This document shows positions 17,216 to 25,981 of a stretch of DNA of 64,000 nucleotides, in pieces. Source of the DNA: Prevotella sp. UBA4330 (lineage in GTDB: Bacteria > Bacteroidota > Bacteroidia > Bacteroidales > Bacteroidaceae); the NCBI GenBank assembly GCA_002394385.1, contig DGTS01000010.1, forward strand, positions 11,935 to 75,934, read 5' to 3'. The position numbers and the translations under genes are program-made. How positions within the stretch are numbered: position 1 is the stretch's first letter; every line of letters starts with the position of its first letter. Below the pieces are notes generated by a model that saw only the letters and a list, made by a program, of their open reading frames with translations, was not told the origin of the DNA and did not search any database.

Positions 17216-20200
17216 TTACTCATCATTATTCTGCTCATCAGATTTATCCACTGACCTTTCAAAGACGCTTTCTGCATCTTGAGATCTGCTATATGGGGGG
17301 GTATCTGAATTGTCAATGTTATCTTTTTCCTCGCCAGCCATACCGCTCGGGCTGACGCCGAATTTCTTCGTGAAGCATCGGGTGAAATATTTCGGGTCGT
17401 TGAACCCTACGCTGAACGCTATCTCAGCGATGTTGCGCTGTGTTTCCTTGTTATGCAACAGCCGCCACGCAATGTCAAGACGGTAGTCGCGGATGAACTG
17501 GCTCGTGGGCACTCCCACCTCGGCATTCAGTTTGCGCGACACCAGGGTGCGGCTCATGCCCAGAGCGTCGCACAGTTCGGTCACGCCGAACTCCGAATTG
17601 TTATAGTTCGCCTCCATCGCCTCCATCACCTGCTCCATGAAAGGACGTGTGTTGGCTATGGTGCGCTGCTCATCGACGGCGGCGGTTTTCGTCGAACTCT
17701 CCTTCAACTTGCGCTGAATGTGCAGCATGTCCTGGATGCGCGTCTGCAGTTCCTCGGGGTTCTCCGACTCGCGGAACACTTTCTCTATAGGCTCCATCAG
17801 CCGTCGCTCCTCGCGCTTTTTCAGTAGCGCTATGCGACGTTTATAGAGGTAGGCACCAGCAACCGCCAGCAGCAGTATCATTGCCGACCAGAACCACGGA
17901 GTGCGCCAGAAATAGGTGCTCACACTGATGTCAAGACCTATCTGGGCATCTTCAGTGACGCCTGTATCCGAGAGGTAAGCCACCTCCAGGCGGTAGTCGC
18001 CCGACGGCAGATTAGTGTAGCGCACCGAGTGTTCTCCGCGTTGCAGTTGTGTCCACTCAGTCTCAAAGCCCGTCAGGCGGCACTTGTATGTGCCTGTGCG
18101 CTCGTTGCCGTAGTTCAGCGCCGAAAACTCCACGTTCAGCGTCTTGTCGCCGGCACGCAGATGCAGCCGTTTTGCCACGGTGATGTCCTCGTCCAGATTT
18201 CTGCCGTCGGCAACAACGTCCTGGTTGTCTATCGTCACACGGGTGAAACTCAGGTGATTGCGCTTCACCTTGTCCTCGTTCAGGCCCAGCAGTTCTGTCA
18301 GGCCGCGGGTGCTGCCGAGATAAACCACCTCGCCGTCGTCAGAACTGACAGCCGAGTTCCAGTAGAACTGCTGGCACATCAGCCCGTCGTTATCGCCGTA
18401 ACTAGTTATTACCTCCGTCTTGGGGTTCAGTTTCGAGAGTCCGTTGTTCGTTGTTATCCACAGCATGCCGTCCTTGTCCTCAGCGATGCCTTTCACCGAG
18501 TTGTTTGCCAGTCCCTGCTGCACGGTGTATCGACGGAACACGTCTTTGCCGTCGTTGTCGCGCTCGCGCTTGTACAGTCCGTACTCGTTGCTGCCTATCC
18601 ATAGTGTGCCGTTCTTTGTCTCGCAGAACGACGATATTTTCTCCAGCATCTGCGACGATGGGTCGTCCAGGCGGTATAAATACTGCTCACATACGAACTT
18701 GCCCGTCTTGCTGTCCCTGCTCTTCAGGAATATCTTGCGAACGCCCGTGATACAGCCTATCCACAGATAGCCCTCGCGGTCTATCACGGCTCCGATGCAG
18801 CCTCTCACATAGCGGTTGCCGTCGAAAGGTTCCTCCATCTGCTGCGTCTTCATGTTGTAGAGGAACACGCCGTCGTTAGAGCCTATCCACAGCGCATCGT
18901 TCACGGCATCATACTTCAGCACTCCCACATGCTGTGTGAGCCTGGTGTATGCAGAGTCGAGCGTCAGCGGTGTCACCGCCTGCGGGTTGCCCATGCTGAT
19001 GCTGCACACTCCCCCGCCCCATGTGCCTATCCACAGACTTCCGTACTTATCGGCTTCGAGCATGCTCACACTGTTGTGTGTCAGCGCGGAGTTTGCCTTG
19101 GTGTAGTGGCGGAACTGCCGCTCCCCCGGAGCACGGCGGTTCAGACCTCCCTCGACGGTGCCCACCCACAAAGTGCCGTTCTTCTCGGCATAGATGGCAT
19201 TCACGGCATTGGCCGAGAGGCTGCCTTCCTCCTCGTTGTTGCTGTAGTTGCGCGTCAGCAGTTCGCGCGGCATCAGTTTCGCTATGCCTCCCGTCTCGGT
19301 GCCCACCCATATCTGTCCGTTAGCCACCATTATGTTGCTCACGAAGTCGCTGCCCAGCGAGAAGCCCGGTGTGCTGGCAGTCCAGCGCTCGAACACGTTC
19401 TCCGCCTCGCGGAAGAGGCTCATTCCTCCCAGCGTGCCCGCCATCAGCGTACCATCGTCACTCAGTGCGAGGCACGTCACATAGTCGTGGGTAAGAGATG
19501 CAGCGTCTGCCGCGCGGCTGTAGTGCGTCATCTCGCGCGTTTGGTTGTTCAGCCTGTACAGCCCATGGTCGGTAGATACCCATGTGCTGTTGCCGCGCCG
19601 CAAGAAGTCGGTGATGTAGTGTCCGTATAGCGGCTGCAACATCTTGTCCACCTCGCGCTTCACCAGTCTGCCGTTCTCTGCCGACAGTTCGTAAAGGCCG
19701 CCGTCGATGGCTGCCCACACCTTTCCGCTGGCATCCACGTCTCTGAGCATTATGCTCGGGGTGTTACTGCGGTAGGGCATGTCGAGCATTCTCTCAATAT
19801 TGCCTTCGTCATCGAACTCTATATAATATATATATGTACGCGCGACGAGCCACATCGCCCCCTTGCTGTCGGCGAGCACGCGCACCGAAGGCAGACTCAG
19901 CACACTGTCGAGCCGCTCGTCACCCTGAGGAGTCACCTTCTGCATGGTGTTCAGAGACACCACGTCGGTGCCCTCCTCATAACTTATCCAAAGCCTCTTG
20001 AAGTGGTCCTCCGTTATGTTAAGACACGAGTTGCTCTTAGGCGCGAAACCCATGTTGTAAATCATCGGAGAGAAGAACGTGTAGCCGTCATAGCGCGCTA
20101 TACCTCCACCGAACGTTGACACCCACACGAAGCCGTTGCTGTCGGCGAAAATGTCCGTAACAGCATTGCTGGGCATGCCCGTGCGCATGTCCATACGATT

Positions 20201-20284
20201 CAGGATATATTTGTCCAGAAAACTGTCTGCTGCTTCTGCTCCTGAAGCGAAGATTAGCAATAATACTGTCAGTAGTTTGTTCAT
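17216..20284 (-). CDS. Membrane sensor with propeller domains and AraC-type DNA-binding domain, no kinase
   Basis: A 1022-residue regulator. After a signal peptide come many two-component-propeller (Reg_prop) repeats, e.g. FVWVSTFGGGIARYDG, LWIGTWGGGV, LWIGSNDGVF, LWITTNNGLSKL. A Y_Y_Y domain follows (about 690-785, ending SGDYRLEVAYLS), then one membrane helix (about 795-814), a short linker and an AraC-type HTH (about 885-985, IAEIAFSVGFNDPKYFTRCF). Hybrid two-component systems have histidine kinase, ATPase and receiver domains between helix and HTH. Here only about 70 residues separate them and none of those domains is present. It probably senses arabinan oligosaccharides in the periplasm and activates the adjacent PUL. 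The acidic Asp/Asn-rich C-terminal tail is unusual. Confidence 0.9.
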   Translation of the reverse strand: MNKLLTVLLLIFASGAEAADSFLDKYILNRMDMRTGMPSNAVTDIFADSNGFVWVSTFGGGIARYDGYTFFSPMIYNMGFAPKSNSCLNITEDHFKRLWISYEEGTDVVSLNTMQKVTPQGDERLDSVLSLPSVRVLADSKGAMWLVARTYIYYIEFDDEGNIERMLDMPYRSNTPSIMLRDVDASGKVWAAIDGGLYELSAENGRLVKREVDKMLQPLYGHYITDFLRRGNSTWVSTDHGLYRLNNQTREMTHYSRAADAASLTHDYVTCLALSDDGTLMAGTLGGMSLFREAENVFERWTASTPGFSLGSDFVSNIMVANGQIWVGTETGGIAKLMPRELLTRNYSNNEEEGSLSANAVNAIYAEKNGTLWVGTVEGGLNRRAPGERQFRHYTKANSALTHNSVSMLEADKYGSLWIGTWGGGVCSISMGNPQAVTPLTLDSAYTRLTQHVGVLKYDAVNDALWIGSNDGVFLYNMKTQQMEEPFDGNRYVRGCIGAVIDREGYLWIGCITGVRKIFLKSRDSKTGKFVCEQYLYRLDDPSSQMLEKISSFCETKNGTLWIGSNEYGLYKRERDNDGKDVFRRYTVQQGLANNSVKGIAEDKDGMLWITTNNGLSKLNPKTEVITSYGDNDGLMCQQFYWNSAVSSDDGEVVYLGSTRGLTELLGLNEDKVKRNHLSFTRVTIDNQDVVADGRNLDEDITVAKRLHLRAGDKTLNVEFSALNYGNERTGTYKCRLTGFETEWTQLQRGEHSVRYTNLPSGDYRLEVAYLSDTGVTEDAQIGLDISVSTYFWRTPWFWSAMILLLAVAGAYLYKRRIALLKKREERRLMEPIEKVFRESENPEELQTRIQDMLHIQRKLKESSTKTAAVDEQRTIANTRPFMEQVMEAMEANYNNSEFGVTELCDALGMSRTLVSRKLNAEVGVPTSQFIRDYRLDIAWRLLHNKETQRNIAEIAFSVGFNDPKYFTRCFTKKFGVSPSGMAGEEKDNIDNSDTPPYSRSQDAESVFERSVDKSDEQNNDE

Positions 20285-20326
20285 TTAAGACCAACAAAAA
20301 GTGGGACTTCGCCCGTCATCTGTTTG

Positions 20327-20334
20327 CAAAGATA
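20327..20334 (-). promoter_or_regulatory. Promoter of the sensor-regulator gene, -7 box TATCTTTG
   Basis: The minus strand reads TATCTTTGC 43 bp before the ATG at 20284, a good TAnnTTTG match. A TTTG at 20357-20360 lies slightly further than ideal for a -33 element. Confidence 0.6.
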
Positions 20335-20513
20335 ATAAAAAAAAGTAAAAAACAAGCAAAAACATAAATAATTAGCAATAAAAGTGCTTGCAATCTACGA
20401 AACTGATGGTTTCATATATAAAGTCATGCCTCCATTTCACTTCTACTTTGGCCACACATGCACTCCACAAAACATCACTTAAACCACAACTAATATCTAT
20501 ATGGAATGTAAGA

Positions 20514-20650
20514 GATGCCGAATGGGGAGACAATGTTATTAACTTTGTTGAACAAAGTTATTAAGATTGTCGAACAAAGTTATTAAGATTGTTGAACAAA
20601 GTTATTAACTATGTTACCTCATTTGTATCTTGTTGAAAACCAAGAAGATA
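20514..20650. repeat. 22-bp tandem array, family C, with conserved flanks
   Basis: Three full 22-bp units begin at 20535, 20557 and 20579, then a partial unit. Core: GTTATTAA...GAACAAA. Outer flanks (GATGCCGAATGGGGAGACAA on one side, TTGTATCTTGTTG and AACCAAGA on the other) also occur in inverse orientation at 63541-63643 around fewer units. The two loci are therefore copies of one element that differ in unit number. Confidence 0.85.
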
Positions 20651-20708
20651 CAAGTGGGGTTCTTGGATGTCGTTTTTACCAATGGAAGTGTGGGTATAAC
20701 TTGACAAC

Positions 20709-20885
20709 GCTGACCCCACCCCTATCCCCTCCCCTACAGGGGTGGGGAGTCATTAGAAAATGGGGGCTTGTTCCTAAAGATGATGCATACAATATTTCCC
20801 TGCCATTAAAGTCCCCCTCGCCCCTTGGAGAGGGGTTCTTGCCTTGCAAGCGTCCTTCGGCCGAGCGAGGGGTGAGGCTTTGGGA
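20709..20885. repeat. G-rich palindromic repeats in a 606-bp gene-free stretch
   Basis: The stretch 20285-20890 has no gene. Besides the promoter and the 22-bp array, it holds two G/C-rich palindromic elements. One runs from CTGACCCCACCCCTATCC to about 20766. The other begins near 20806 (AAAGTCCCCCTCGCCCC ... GGGGTGAGGCTT). Related copies lie at 33827-33976 and 47968-48121. Such elements give spurious open frames reading 'PLSPPLQG' or 'PSPLGEG'. Confidence 0.75.
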
Positions 20886-20890
20886 AATAA

Positions 20891-23158
20891 TTAGTATTCA
20901 AGGATAAGTGTCTGGCGGGGCGAGAGTGTCATGTTTCCGCCGAACTTCACCTTTTCTCCTGTTATCACGTCAGTGGTTTCGAGGAGTCTCGGGTGATAAA
21001 CGCTGTAAATGGCATCCTCATCAGGTGTCTTGCCATCCTTGGATTTATTGTAACGCTTCATCTCGCTGACGAATGCCCTGCGCTCGCTGTTTAGTTGCTC
21101 CTTGCGCATTATCTCGTAATCGGACTGACGTGAGTTACCCTTATAGAGTTCGCTGTAACGCAGGGTGTTGACGGTCTGCTCTTTCGTCGTTCCGTTGAGC
21201 ATCACTATCACACCGTGGTCGCCCAGTTGTCGGGCGATGACATACACGCCCTGGTATGGTATGAACTGCTTCATTGTTCCGCGAGTGATGATGTCGTTGC
21301 CCTTGCGCCAGTGGAGCAGTCGCGAGAGCCAGTTGAACATCGAGTTCTCTGCCGGTGTGCGCCCTTCGGCAGTGAAAGCGTTGCGAGTGTCGCCAGGGAA
21401 TCCGCCGGGGAAATCCTTGCGCACATTGCCATCGGTAACCTCCTTGGTACCGTTCATCAGTATCTCGGTGCCATAGTATATCTGCGGTGTGCGCTTCACT
21501 GTGAGCAGCATGGCGAGGGCCTGCTTCAGCATCAGAGTGTCGCAGCCGTTGCCGAGGAAACGGTCGGTGTCGTGATTGTCGATGAATGCCATCACATTGT
21601 CAGGATTCTCGTAGAGATAGTCATAAACGAAGGAGTTGTAGATGCGATTCAGTCCGTTCCACCAGGGGTCGGTCTCCTCGTTCTTTGCCTGCGACAGTTT
21701 CTCGAAGAAGGAGAAATCCATGACGCACGGGAGATGAGTGTTGAGTGCTGAGCGCTTAGCGTTGAGCGGAGCGGCTGAGAGTTTAGAGTCTTTCTGCCAT
21801 GATGCGGTGTATGCAGGCTCTGTCACCCACGTCTCTCCCACCACATTGAAGTGAGGATACTCGGTGTTAAGTGTTTTCATCCACTGCCCCATAGCATCTC
21901 CGAAGGCGTATGGATAGGTGTCCATGCGTATTCCGTCGATGCCCACAGTCTCTATCCACCAGATGCTGTTCTGTATGAGATATTTCATTACGTGCGGGTT
22001 GTGATGGTTCAGGTCGGGCATTGTCGGCACGAACCATCCCTCCACTGTCTCGCGTTTGTCAACCTCGGAAGCGTAGGGGTCGCGTGCAGGAGTGAGTTTG
22101 TAACTTGTAGGCAGATATGTCTTCGCCTTTCCGATGTATGCGTCGTCAAAGTCGCCTTTTCCCATGCGGCTCTTCTCTGCCTTGCCCGTCTGCCTTGAGT
22201 GCTCTATGCGTTCGGTCAGGTCGGCCTCTTCTATCGCCTCCTGACTGTTGAACCAGTCATTTGAGGGCACGTCCTGCATCCAGGGGTGGTTGAAACCGCA
22301 ATGGTTGAAAATCATGTCCATCACCACTTTCAGCCCTTTCTGGTGAGCCTCGTCTATGAGTCTGCGGTACTCCTCGTTGGTGCCGAAACGCGGGTCAACA
22401 CGGTAATAGTCGGTAGTGGCATAGCCGTGATAGGTGCTGAAATCGGCAGCGTTGTCGGGGGCGTTGTTCTCAAGCACCGGTGTGAGCCAGAGGGCGGTAA
22501 CACCCAGTTGGTTGAAGTAGTCGAGATGTTGGCGAATGCCCTCAAGGTCGCCACCATGACGCAGCGACGGCTTGGTGCGGTCGATGACGTAGGAGTTAAG
22601 GGGTTGGTTGTTTGGGCGTTTGGGCGTTTGGACGTTTGGACGTTTGGAAGTTGCGGGGGTAGTGTATTTCCCACTGCTTGCGAAGCGGTCGGGCATGAGC
22701 ATGTAGAGCACATCGGCATTGGTGAATCCCATGCGTTTGTCGCCGCTCATCTCGCGCTCTTTCAGCACATACGACACAGTCTGCGAGCCTTTTACCTGCT
22801 CGGTGGCACCACGTGAGAAATAGTCCATCGACATGCGATTGCCATCTGCTGTTCTCTGCTCTTTCCTTGCAGTGAACTTCAGTTTCATCGTGCCAGCGGC
22901 AGCACCCTCAAGGTTCAGATAAACGATGAGGTAGTTGGGACTGCCGAGACGTGCCACACTGTCGATGCGCACGCCAGGATAGTCGGTTGTGACGTCGGTC
23001 TCACGGATGTTCTCGCCATAGACCATCAGTTGCAGCGTGGGGTCTTTCATTCCCACGTACCAGTTTGCGGGTTCTATCTTGCCTACCTTTACTGGATTGG
23101 CATTTGCCGGTATTAAGTATGCTACCGCTATTAAGGTTAGTAATAATACGCGTTTCAT
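20891..23158 (-). CDS. susA: Neopullulanase / cyclomaltodextrinase (GH13, SusA-like)
   Basis: A 755-residue exported amylolytic enzyme. I start it at ATG 23158 (MKRVLLLTLIAVAYL, signal peptide). The upstream in-frame ATG at 23263 would translate a G-rich repeat. An N-terminal beta domain (EPANWYVGMKDPTLQLMVYG, typical of neopullulanases) precedes the GH13 barrel with Asp413 (IRMDTYPY, nucleophile), Glu442 (VVGETWV, acid) and Asp530 (FIDNHD). Two peptides look inserted: residues about 163-185, encoded by an 8-bp array, and 459-475, encoded by a 7-bp array. It is the last gene of the susB operon and probably degrades imported maltodextrins in the periplasm. Confidence 0.92.
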   Translation of the reverse strand: MKRVLLLTLIAVAYLIPANANPVKVGKIEPANWYVGMKDPTLQLMVYGENIRETDVTTDYPGVRIDSVARLGSPNYLIVYLNLEGAAAGTMKLKFTARKEQRTADGNRMSMDYFSRGATEQVKGSQTVSYVLKEREMSGDKRMGFTNADVLYMLMPDRFASSGKYTTPATSKRPNVQTPKRPNNQPLNSYVIDRTKPSLRHGGDLEGIRQHLDYFNQLGVTALWLTPVLENNAPDNAADFSTYHGYATTDYYRVDPRFGTNEEYRRLIDEAHQKGLKVVMDMIFNHCGFNHPWMQDVPSNDWFNSQEAIEEADLTERIEHSRQTGKAEKSRMGKGDFDDAYIGKAKTYLPTSYKLTPARDPYASEVDKRETVEGWFVPTMPDLNHHNPHVMKYLIQNSIWWIETVGIDGIRMDTYPYAFGDAMGQWMKTLNTEYPHFNVVGETWVTEPAYTASWQKDSKLSAAPLNAKRSALNTHLPCVMDFSFFEKLSQAKNEETDPWWNGLNRIYNSFVYDYLYENPDNVMAFIDNHDTDRFLGNGCDTLMLKQALAMLLTVKRTPQIYYGTEILMNGTKEVTDGNVRKDFPGGFPGDTRNAFTAEGRTPAENSMFNWLSRLLHWRKGNDIITRGTMKQFIPYQGVYVIARQLGDHGVIVMLNGTTKEQTVNTLRYSELYKGNSRQSDYEIMRKEQLNSERRAFVSEMKRYNKSKDGKTPDEDAIYSVYHPRLLETTDVITGEKVKFGGNMTLSPRQTLILEY
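21739..21766 (-). repeat. 7-bp array inside the neopullulanase gene
   Basis: Four 7-mers (TGTTGAG, TGCTGAG, CGCTTAG, CGTTGAG) in phase. Read on the coding strand they give PLNAKRSALNTH, a peptide inserted just after the catalytic acid region. The same array type, in the same stop-free orientation, lies in the pullulanase, GH77 and acyltransferase genes. Confidence 0.8.
22610..22657 (-). repeat. 8-bp array inside the neopullulanase gene
   Basis: Six 8-mers (GTTTGGGC twice, GTTTGGAC twice, GTTTGGAA, GTTGCGGG) in phase. The coding strand reads SKRPNVQTPKRPNNQP. The peptide sits between the DRFA motif and the RHGGDL motif, a loop that is normally shorter. Confidence 0.85.
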
Positions 23159-23180
23159 TGTATTTAGTTTTAAAAAGAAA

Positions 23181-23214
23181 AGCCTACCCAAGCCCTCCCA
23201 GAGGGAGGGATGTG
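23181..23214. repeat. G-rich palindrome (CCCTCCCnnnGGGAGGG)
   Basis: An inverted repeat around GCCCTCCCAGAGGGAGGG lies in the gap before neopullulanase. It is nearly identical, in opposite orientation, to 53308-53339 and related to 4747-4769. It may act as a terminator-like hairpin between pullulanase and neopullulanase. Confidence 0.7.
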
Positions 23215-23278
23215 AATTACTGTTTATTTGTCCGCTCGACCCGAATGGGCGCTTTGCTTGCAAAGAACTCGTTTACTT

Positions 23279-25309
23279 TTAATCGTGGAATATCAGAGCA
23301 GAGCGAGGTGCCACGGTGACTTTGCCGCCCTGCAAGGTGCCGAGTCCTTGCTCGTTGATTGTTCCATCACGGCAAACAACGGTATATGTGCCCTCGGGCA
23401 CTTCAATCTCGCACTGCTCTGCATTACCGTTGAGCACCACATAAATGTCTTGCCATGCATCGCCACCAGCATTGTCGGTGAGGCGATAGGCCACGAGACA
23501 CGGCTGCGTGGGCAGGAACTGCAGATGCTTGCGCACGAGGTCGGCCTTGGCGAGACGGAAGGCGGGATGATTCTTGCGCAACTGTATGAGGTTCTTGTAA
23601 TATGTGAACACCTCGGGATAGCGTTGCAGATTGTCCCAGTCGAGATGATTAACGCTGTCAGGCGACTCAAACGAGTTGTGAACACCCTTCTTGTCGCGCA
23701 GCAACTCCTCGCCACTAAGAATGAAAGGCACACCCTGTGATGTGAATACCGCCGTCTGAGCAAGCAGGTCGAGACGGATGAGCGTGGACAGTTGTTGAGT
23801 GTTGAGTGCTGAGAGTCTTGCGGAGGAGGCACCAGGCTGTATTACGGATGCCAGGAGACGGTCAACAAGGCACATGTCATCGTGACAACTGACGTATGAA
23901 ATCTGCTGCGTTGGCTCGTTGGTCCAAGCCTCCTTAGAGTAGTTCACCTTAGTCATATCCACCTGCGGATGGGCTATGGCACCGGCGATGCCGAACTTCA
24001 GACTCTCCTCCTCGCCAGCGATGCCGGCAAGGAAAGCGCCCTTGGTATCGTCGGAGAATGGTCCGCGCAACGCGTCGCGCATATCATCGGAGAATGCCGC
24101 TATACCGTTGAGCCTCTTCGTGTTAGCCTTCGTTGCCAGTTTCTCGGCGGGATAGGCGCACTCGCCAGCACTCCACCCCTCGCCATAGATGAAGATGGTG
24201 GGGTCTATCTTGTTCACCTCATCACGTATGATGTTCATCGTCTCGATGTCATGAACACCCATAAGGTCGAAGCGGAAGCCGTCGATATGATACTCGTTAA
24301 TCCAGTGTTTCACCGACTCTATCATGAAACGGCGCATCATAGGCTGCTCACTTGCCGTCTCATTGCCGCAGCCAGAGCCGTTGGAATAAACCAACCCCTT
24401 ACTCTCCCCAAGGGAGGGAGTGCCTACTGACTTGTCCTCTTGAGTCTGACCAGACTCCCCTCCTTTGGGGAGGGGCTGGGGGTAGGCTCTATAATAATAG
24501 TCAGGATATGTCTTCTGGAAATTAGAGTGTTCAATGTCGTAAGTGTGGTTATACACCACGTCAAGGATGACGCGGATACCTGCCTTGTGAAGAGCCTGCA
24601 CCATCTGCTTGAACTCACGGATGCGCACTTCGGGTGAATAAGGATTTGTACTATACGAACCGTCGGGAACGTTATAGTTCATAGGGTCGTAGCCCCAGTT
24701 GTACTTATTCTCGCTAAGCGTGGTCTCATCGACGGAGCCGAAATCATACGAGGGCAGGATATGCACAGCGTTTACACCAAGACTCTTGAGATGGTTTATA
24801 GCCCACGGCTCGGTGAGCGCGAGGAACTTGCCTGGATATCGGGCGCCGCTACGGGCGATGGAGAAGTCACGATGGTGCATCTCATAGATGACAAGGTCGG
24901 CAGGTGACTTCACCACAGGGCGCATGTCGTTTTCCCATCCCTCGGGATTCGTTTCCGACATGTCGAGCACCAAGGCATAAGAGCCATTCACTCCGATAGC
25001 CTTGGCAAAGACGCCATTCGAGCGCTTGCCGTTCACAATGAATTGGTAGGCGTGGAGTTTGAGGTCTTTCTTCACCGTGGCGGTCCAGATGCCGTCCTTC
25101 CCCAGTTTCATCCTCACTTTCTTCGGTTTGGCAACGGCATCGGTATCGCGCGCGGCGTCATACTCCACATAGACCTTTGCATCTGCTGGTGCAAAGAGTT
25201 TGAAGGTTGTAGCCTGTGGTGTGTATGTTGCCTCGTCGAAGCGGAAATCCTGAGCCTGAGTGTTAATTGTTGCCAAAGCCAATAATAATATGATTAATTG
25301 CTTCTTCAT
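23279..25309 (-). CDS. Pullulanase type I (GH13_14)
   Basis: A 676-residue exported debranching enzyme that cleaves alpha-1,6 links. Signal peptide 1-19; N-terminal CBM48-like domain 25-115; the type I signature YNWGYDP (203-209); GH13 residues Asp348 (FRFDLMG), Glu377 (YGEGWS) and Asp477 (SCHD). Two insertions stand out. Residues about 275-306 (PQPLPKGGESG ... TPSLGESKG) come from two G-rich palindromes (24392-24487). Residues about 495-510 (SARLSALNTQQ) come from a 7-bp array. Both interrupt otherwise well-conserved segments (DYYYR...SNGSGCGNE and IRLDLLAQTAVF). The frame stays open, so the enzyme may be functional. Confidence 0.93.
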   Translation of the reverse strand: MKKQLIILLLALATINTQAQDFRFDEATYTPQATTFKLFAPADAKVYVEYDAARDTDAVAKPKKVRMKLGKDGIWTATVKKDLKLHAYQFIVNGKRSNGVFAKAIGVNGSYALVLDMSETNPEGWENDMRPVVKSPADLVIYEMHHRDFSIARSGARYPGKFLALTEPWAINHLKSLGVNAVHILPSYDFGSVDETTLSENKYNWGYDPMNYNVPDGSYSTNPYSPEVRIREFKQMVQALHKAGIRVILDVVYNHTYDIEHSNFQKTYPDYYYRAYPQPLPKGGESGQTQEDKSVGTPSLGESKGLVYSNGSGCGNETASEQPMMRRFMIESVKHWINEYHIDGFRFDLMGVHDIETMNIIRDEVNKIDPTIFIYGEGWSAGECAYPAEKLATKANTKRLNGIAAFSDDMRDALRGPFSDDTKGAFLAGIAGEEESLKFGIAGAIAHPQVDMTKVNYSKEAWTNEPTQQISYVSCHDDMCLVDRLLASVIQPGASSARLSALNTQQLSTLIRLDLLAQTAVFTSQGVPFILSGEELLRDKKGVHNSFESPDSVNHLDWDNLQRYPEVFTYYKNLIQLRKNHPAFRLAKADLVRKHLQFLPTQPCLVAYRLTDNAGGDAWQDIYVVLNGNAEQCEIEVPEGTYTVVCRDGTINEQGLGTLQGGKVTVAPRSALIFHD
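23794..23814 (-). repeat. 7-bp array inside the pullulanase gene
   Basis: Three 7-mers in phase (GTTGAGT, GTTGAGT, GCTGAGA), encoding LSALNTQQ on the minus strand, close behind the catalytic CHDD loop. Confidence 0.75.
24392..24487 (-). repeat. G-rich palindromic elements inserted in frame in the pullulanase gene
   Basis: About 96 bp (32 codons) contain two elements, CTCTCCCCAAGGGAGGGAG and CCCCTCCTTTGGGGAGGGG, of the same families as the intergenic G-rich repeats. The length is a multiple of three and there is no stop codon. The flanking protein sequence is conserved on both sides, which marks this as an insertion. Confidence 0.8.
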
Positions 25310-25337
25310 GATTATGATGGCATGTGTGTGTGACTTG

Positions 25338-25895
25338 TTACTTGTCGCGGTTGAGCATGTTGCGATAGTCCACAGGAGTCATGCCAATGGCATCCTGGAC
25401 GCGGCGCTGCAGGGTGCGCACATTGCTGAATCCTGCCTCTTCTGCCACTACGGCGATGTTGTACTGCGGTTTCTCGCGCAGCAGTTGCAGCGCTGCCAGC
25501 ACACGCAGATTGTCGATGTACGCATCGGGCGAGCGGTGTATCGTCTGATGACGGAACAACTGGTTCAGGCGCTCCTGACTGACATCCAGCAGACGTGCCA
25601 GGTCGGCAGCACAGAAGTCGGGCTTCAGGTGCGGACGGTCGCTCTCTACGCGCAGTTCGATGAGGGCCATCAGTTGTGCATCGTCCTTGAGATCGGCATT
25701 GCGCTGCCTCTCTATGTTGCCTGCGAGCAGTTCGCGTGCCACCTCGGTACGGCGGCGCAGTTCAACGTCATACTCCAACCTTTCGGTAAGGTCAAGGTTG
25801 CGTCCTACAAGTCGTATAAGTTCGTCTTTCAGTCGTTCAACGTCCTTCTTCAGTTGTTCGTTCTCTGCTTTTAGTTGTTTCAGTTCTTCTGACAT
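25338..25895 (-). CDS. Small AraC-type DNA-binding protein with N-terminal coiled coil
   Basis: A 185-residue cytoplasmic protein. Residues 2-45 are a Glu/Lys/Leu-rich coiled coil (LKQLKAENEQLKKDVERLKD). Residues about 85-183 form an AraC-type double HTH (FCAADLARLLDVSQERLNQLFR ... VAEEAGFSNVRTLQRRVQ). There is no ligand-binding or receiver domain, so dimerisation through the coiled coil is likely. The gene lies between susB and the pullulanase gene on the same strand and is probably in their operon. The target is unknown. It could fine-tune starch genes or act elsewhere. Confidence 0.85.
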   Translation of the reverse strand: MSEELKQLKAENEQLKKDVERLKDELIRLVGRNLDLTERLEYDVELRRRTEVARELLAGNIERQRNADLKDDAQLMALIELRVESDRPHLKPDFCAADLARLLDVSQERLNQLFRHQTIHRSPDAYIDNLRVLAALQLLREKPQYNIAVVAEEAGFSNVRTLQRRVQDAIGMTPVDYRNMLNRDK

Positions 25896-25905
25896 AATTA
25901 TTGGT

Positions 25906-25975
25906 CGTTTGGTCGTTTAGGAGTTTGGCCGTTTAGGAGTTTAGGAGTTTAGGGTGTTTAGGAGTTTGGGGTGTT
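25906..25975. repeat. 8-bp tandem array (GTTTAGGA/GTTTGGCC)
   Basis: About eight 8-mers (CGTTTGGT, CGTTTAGG, AGTTTGGC, AGTTTAGG and variants) fill the 86-bp gap between the AraC-type gene and susB. It is related to the in-gene array at 22610. Confidence 0.8.
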
Positions 25976-25981
25976 GAGTTT

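Noticed and set aside
23159..23263. N-terminal extension of neopullulanase from ATG 23263
   Set aside because: The extra 35 residues are translation of a G-rich repeat. The ATG at 23158 gives a proper signal peptide.
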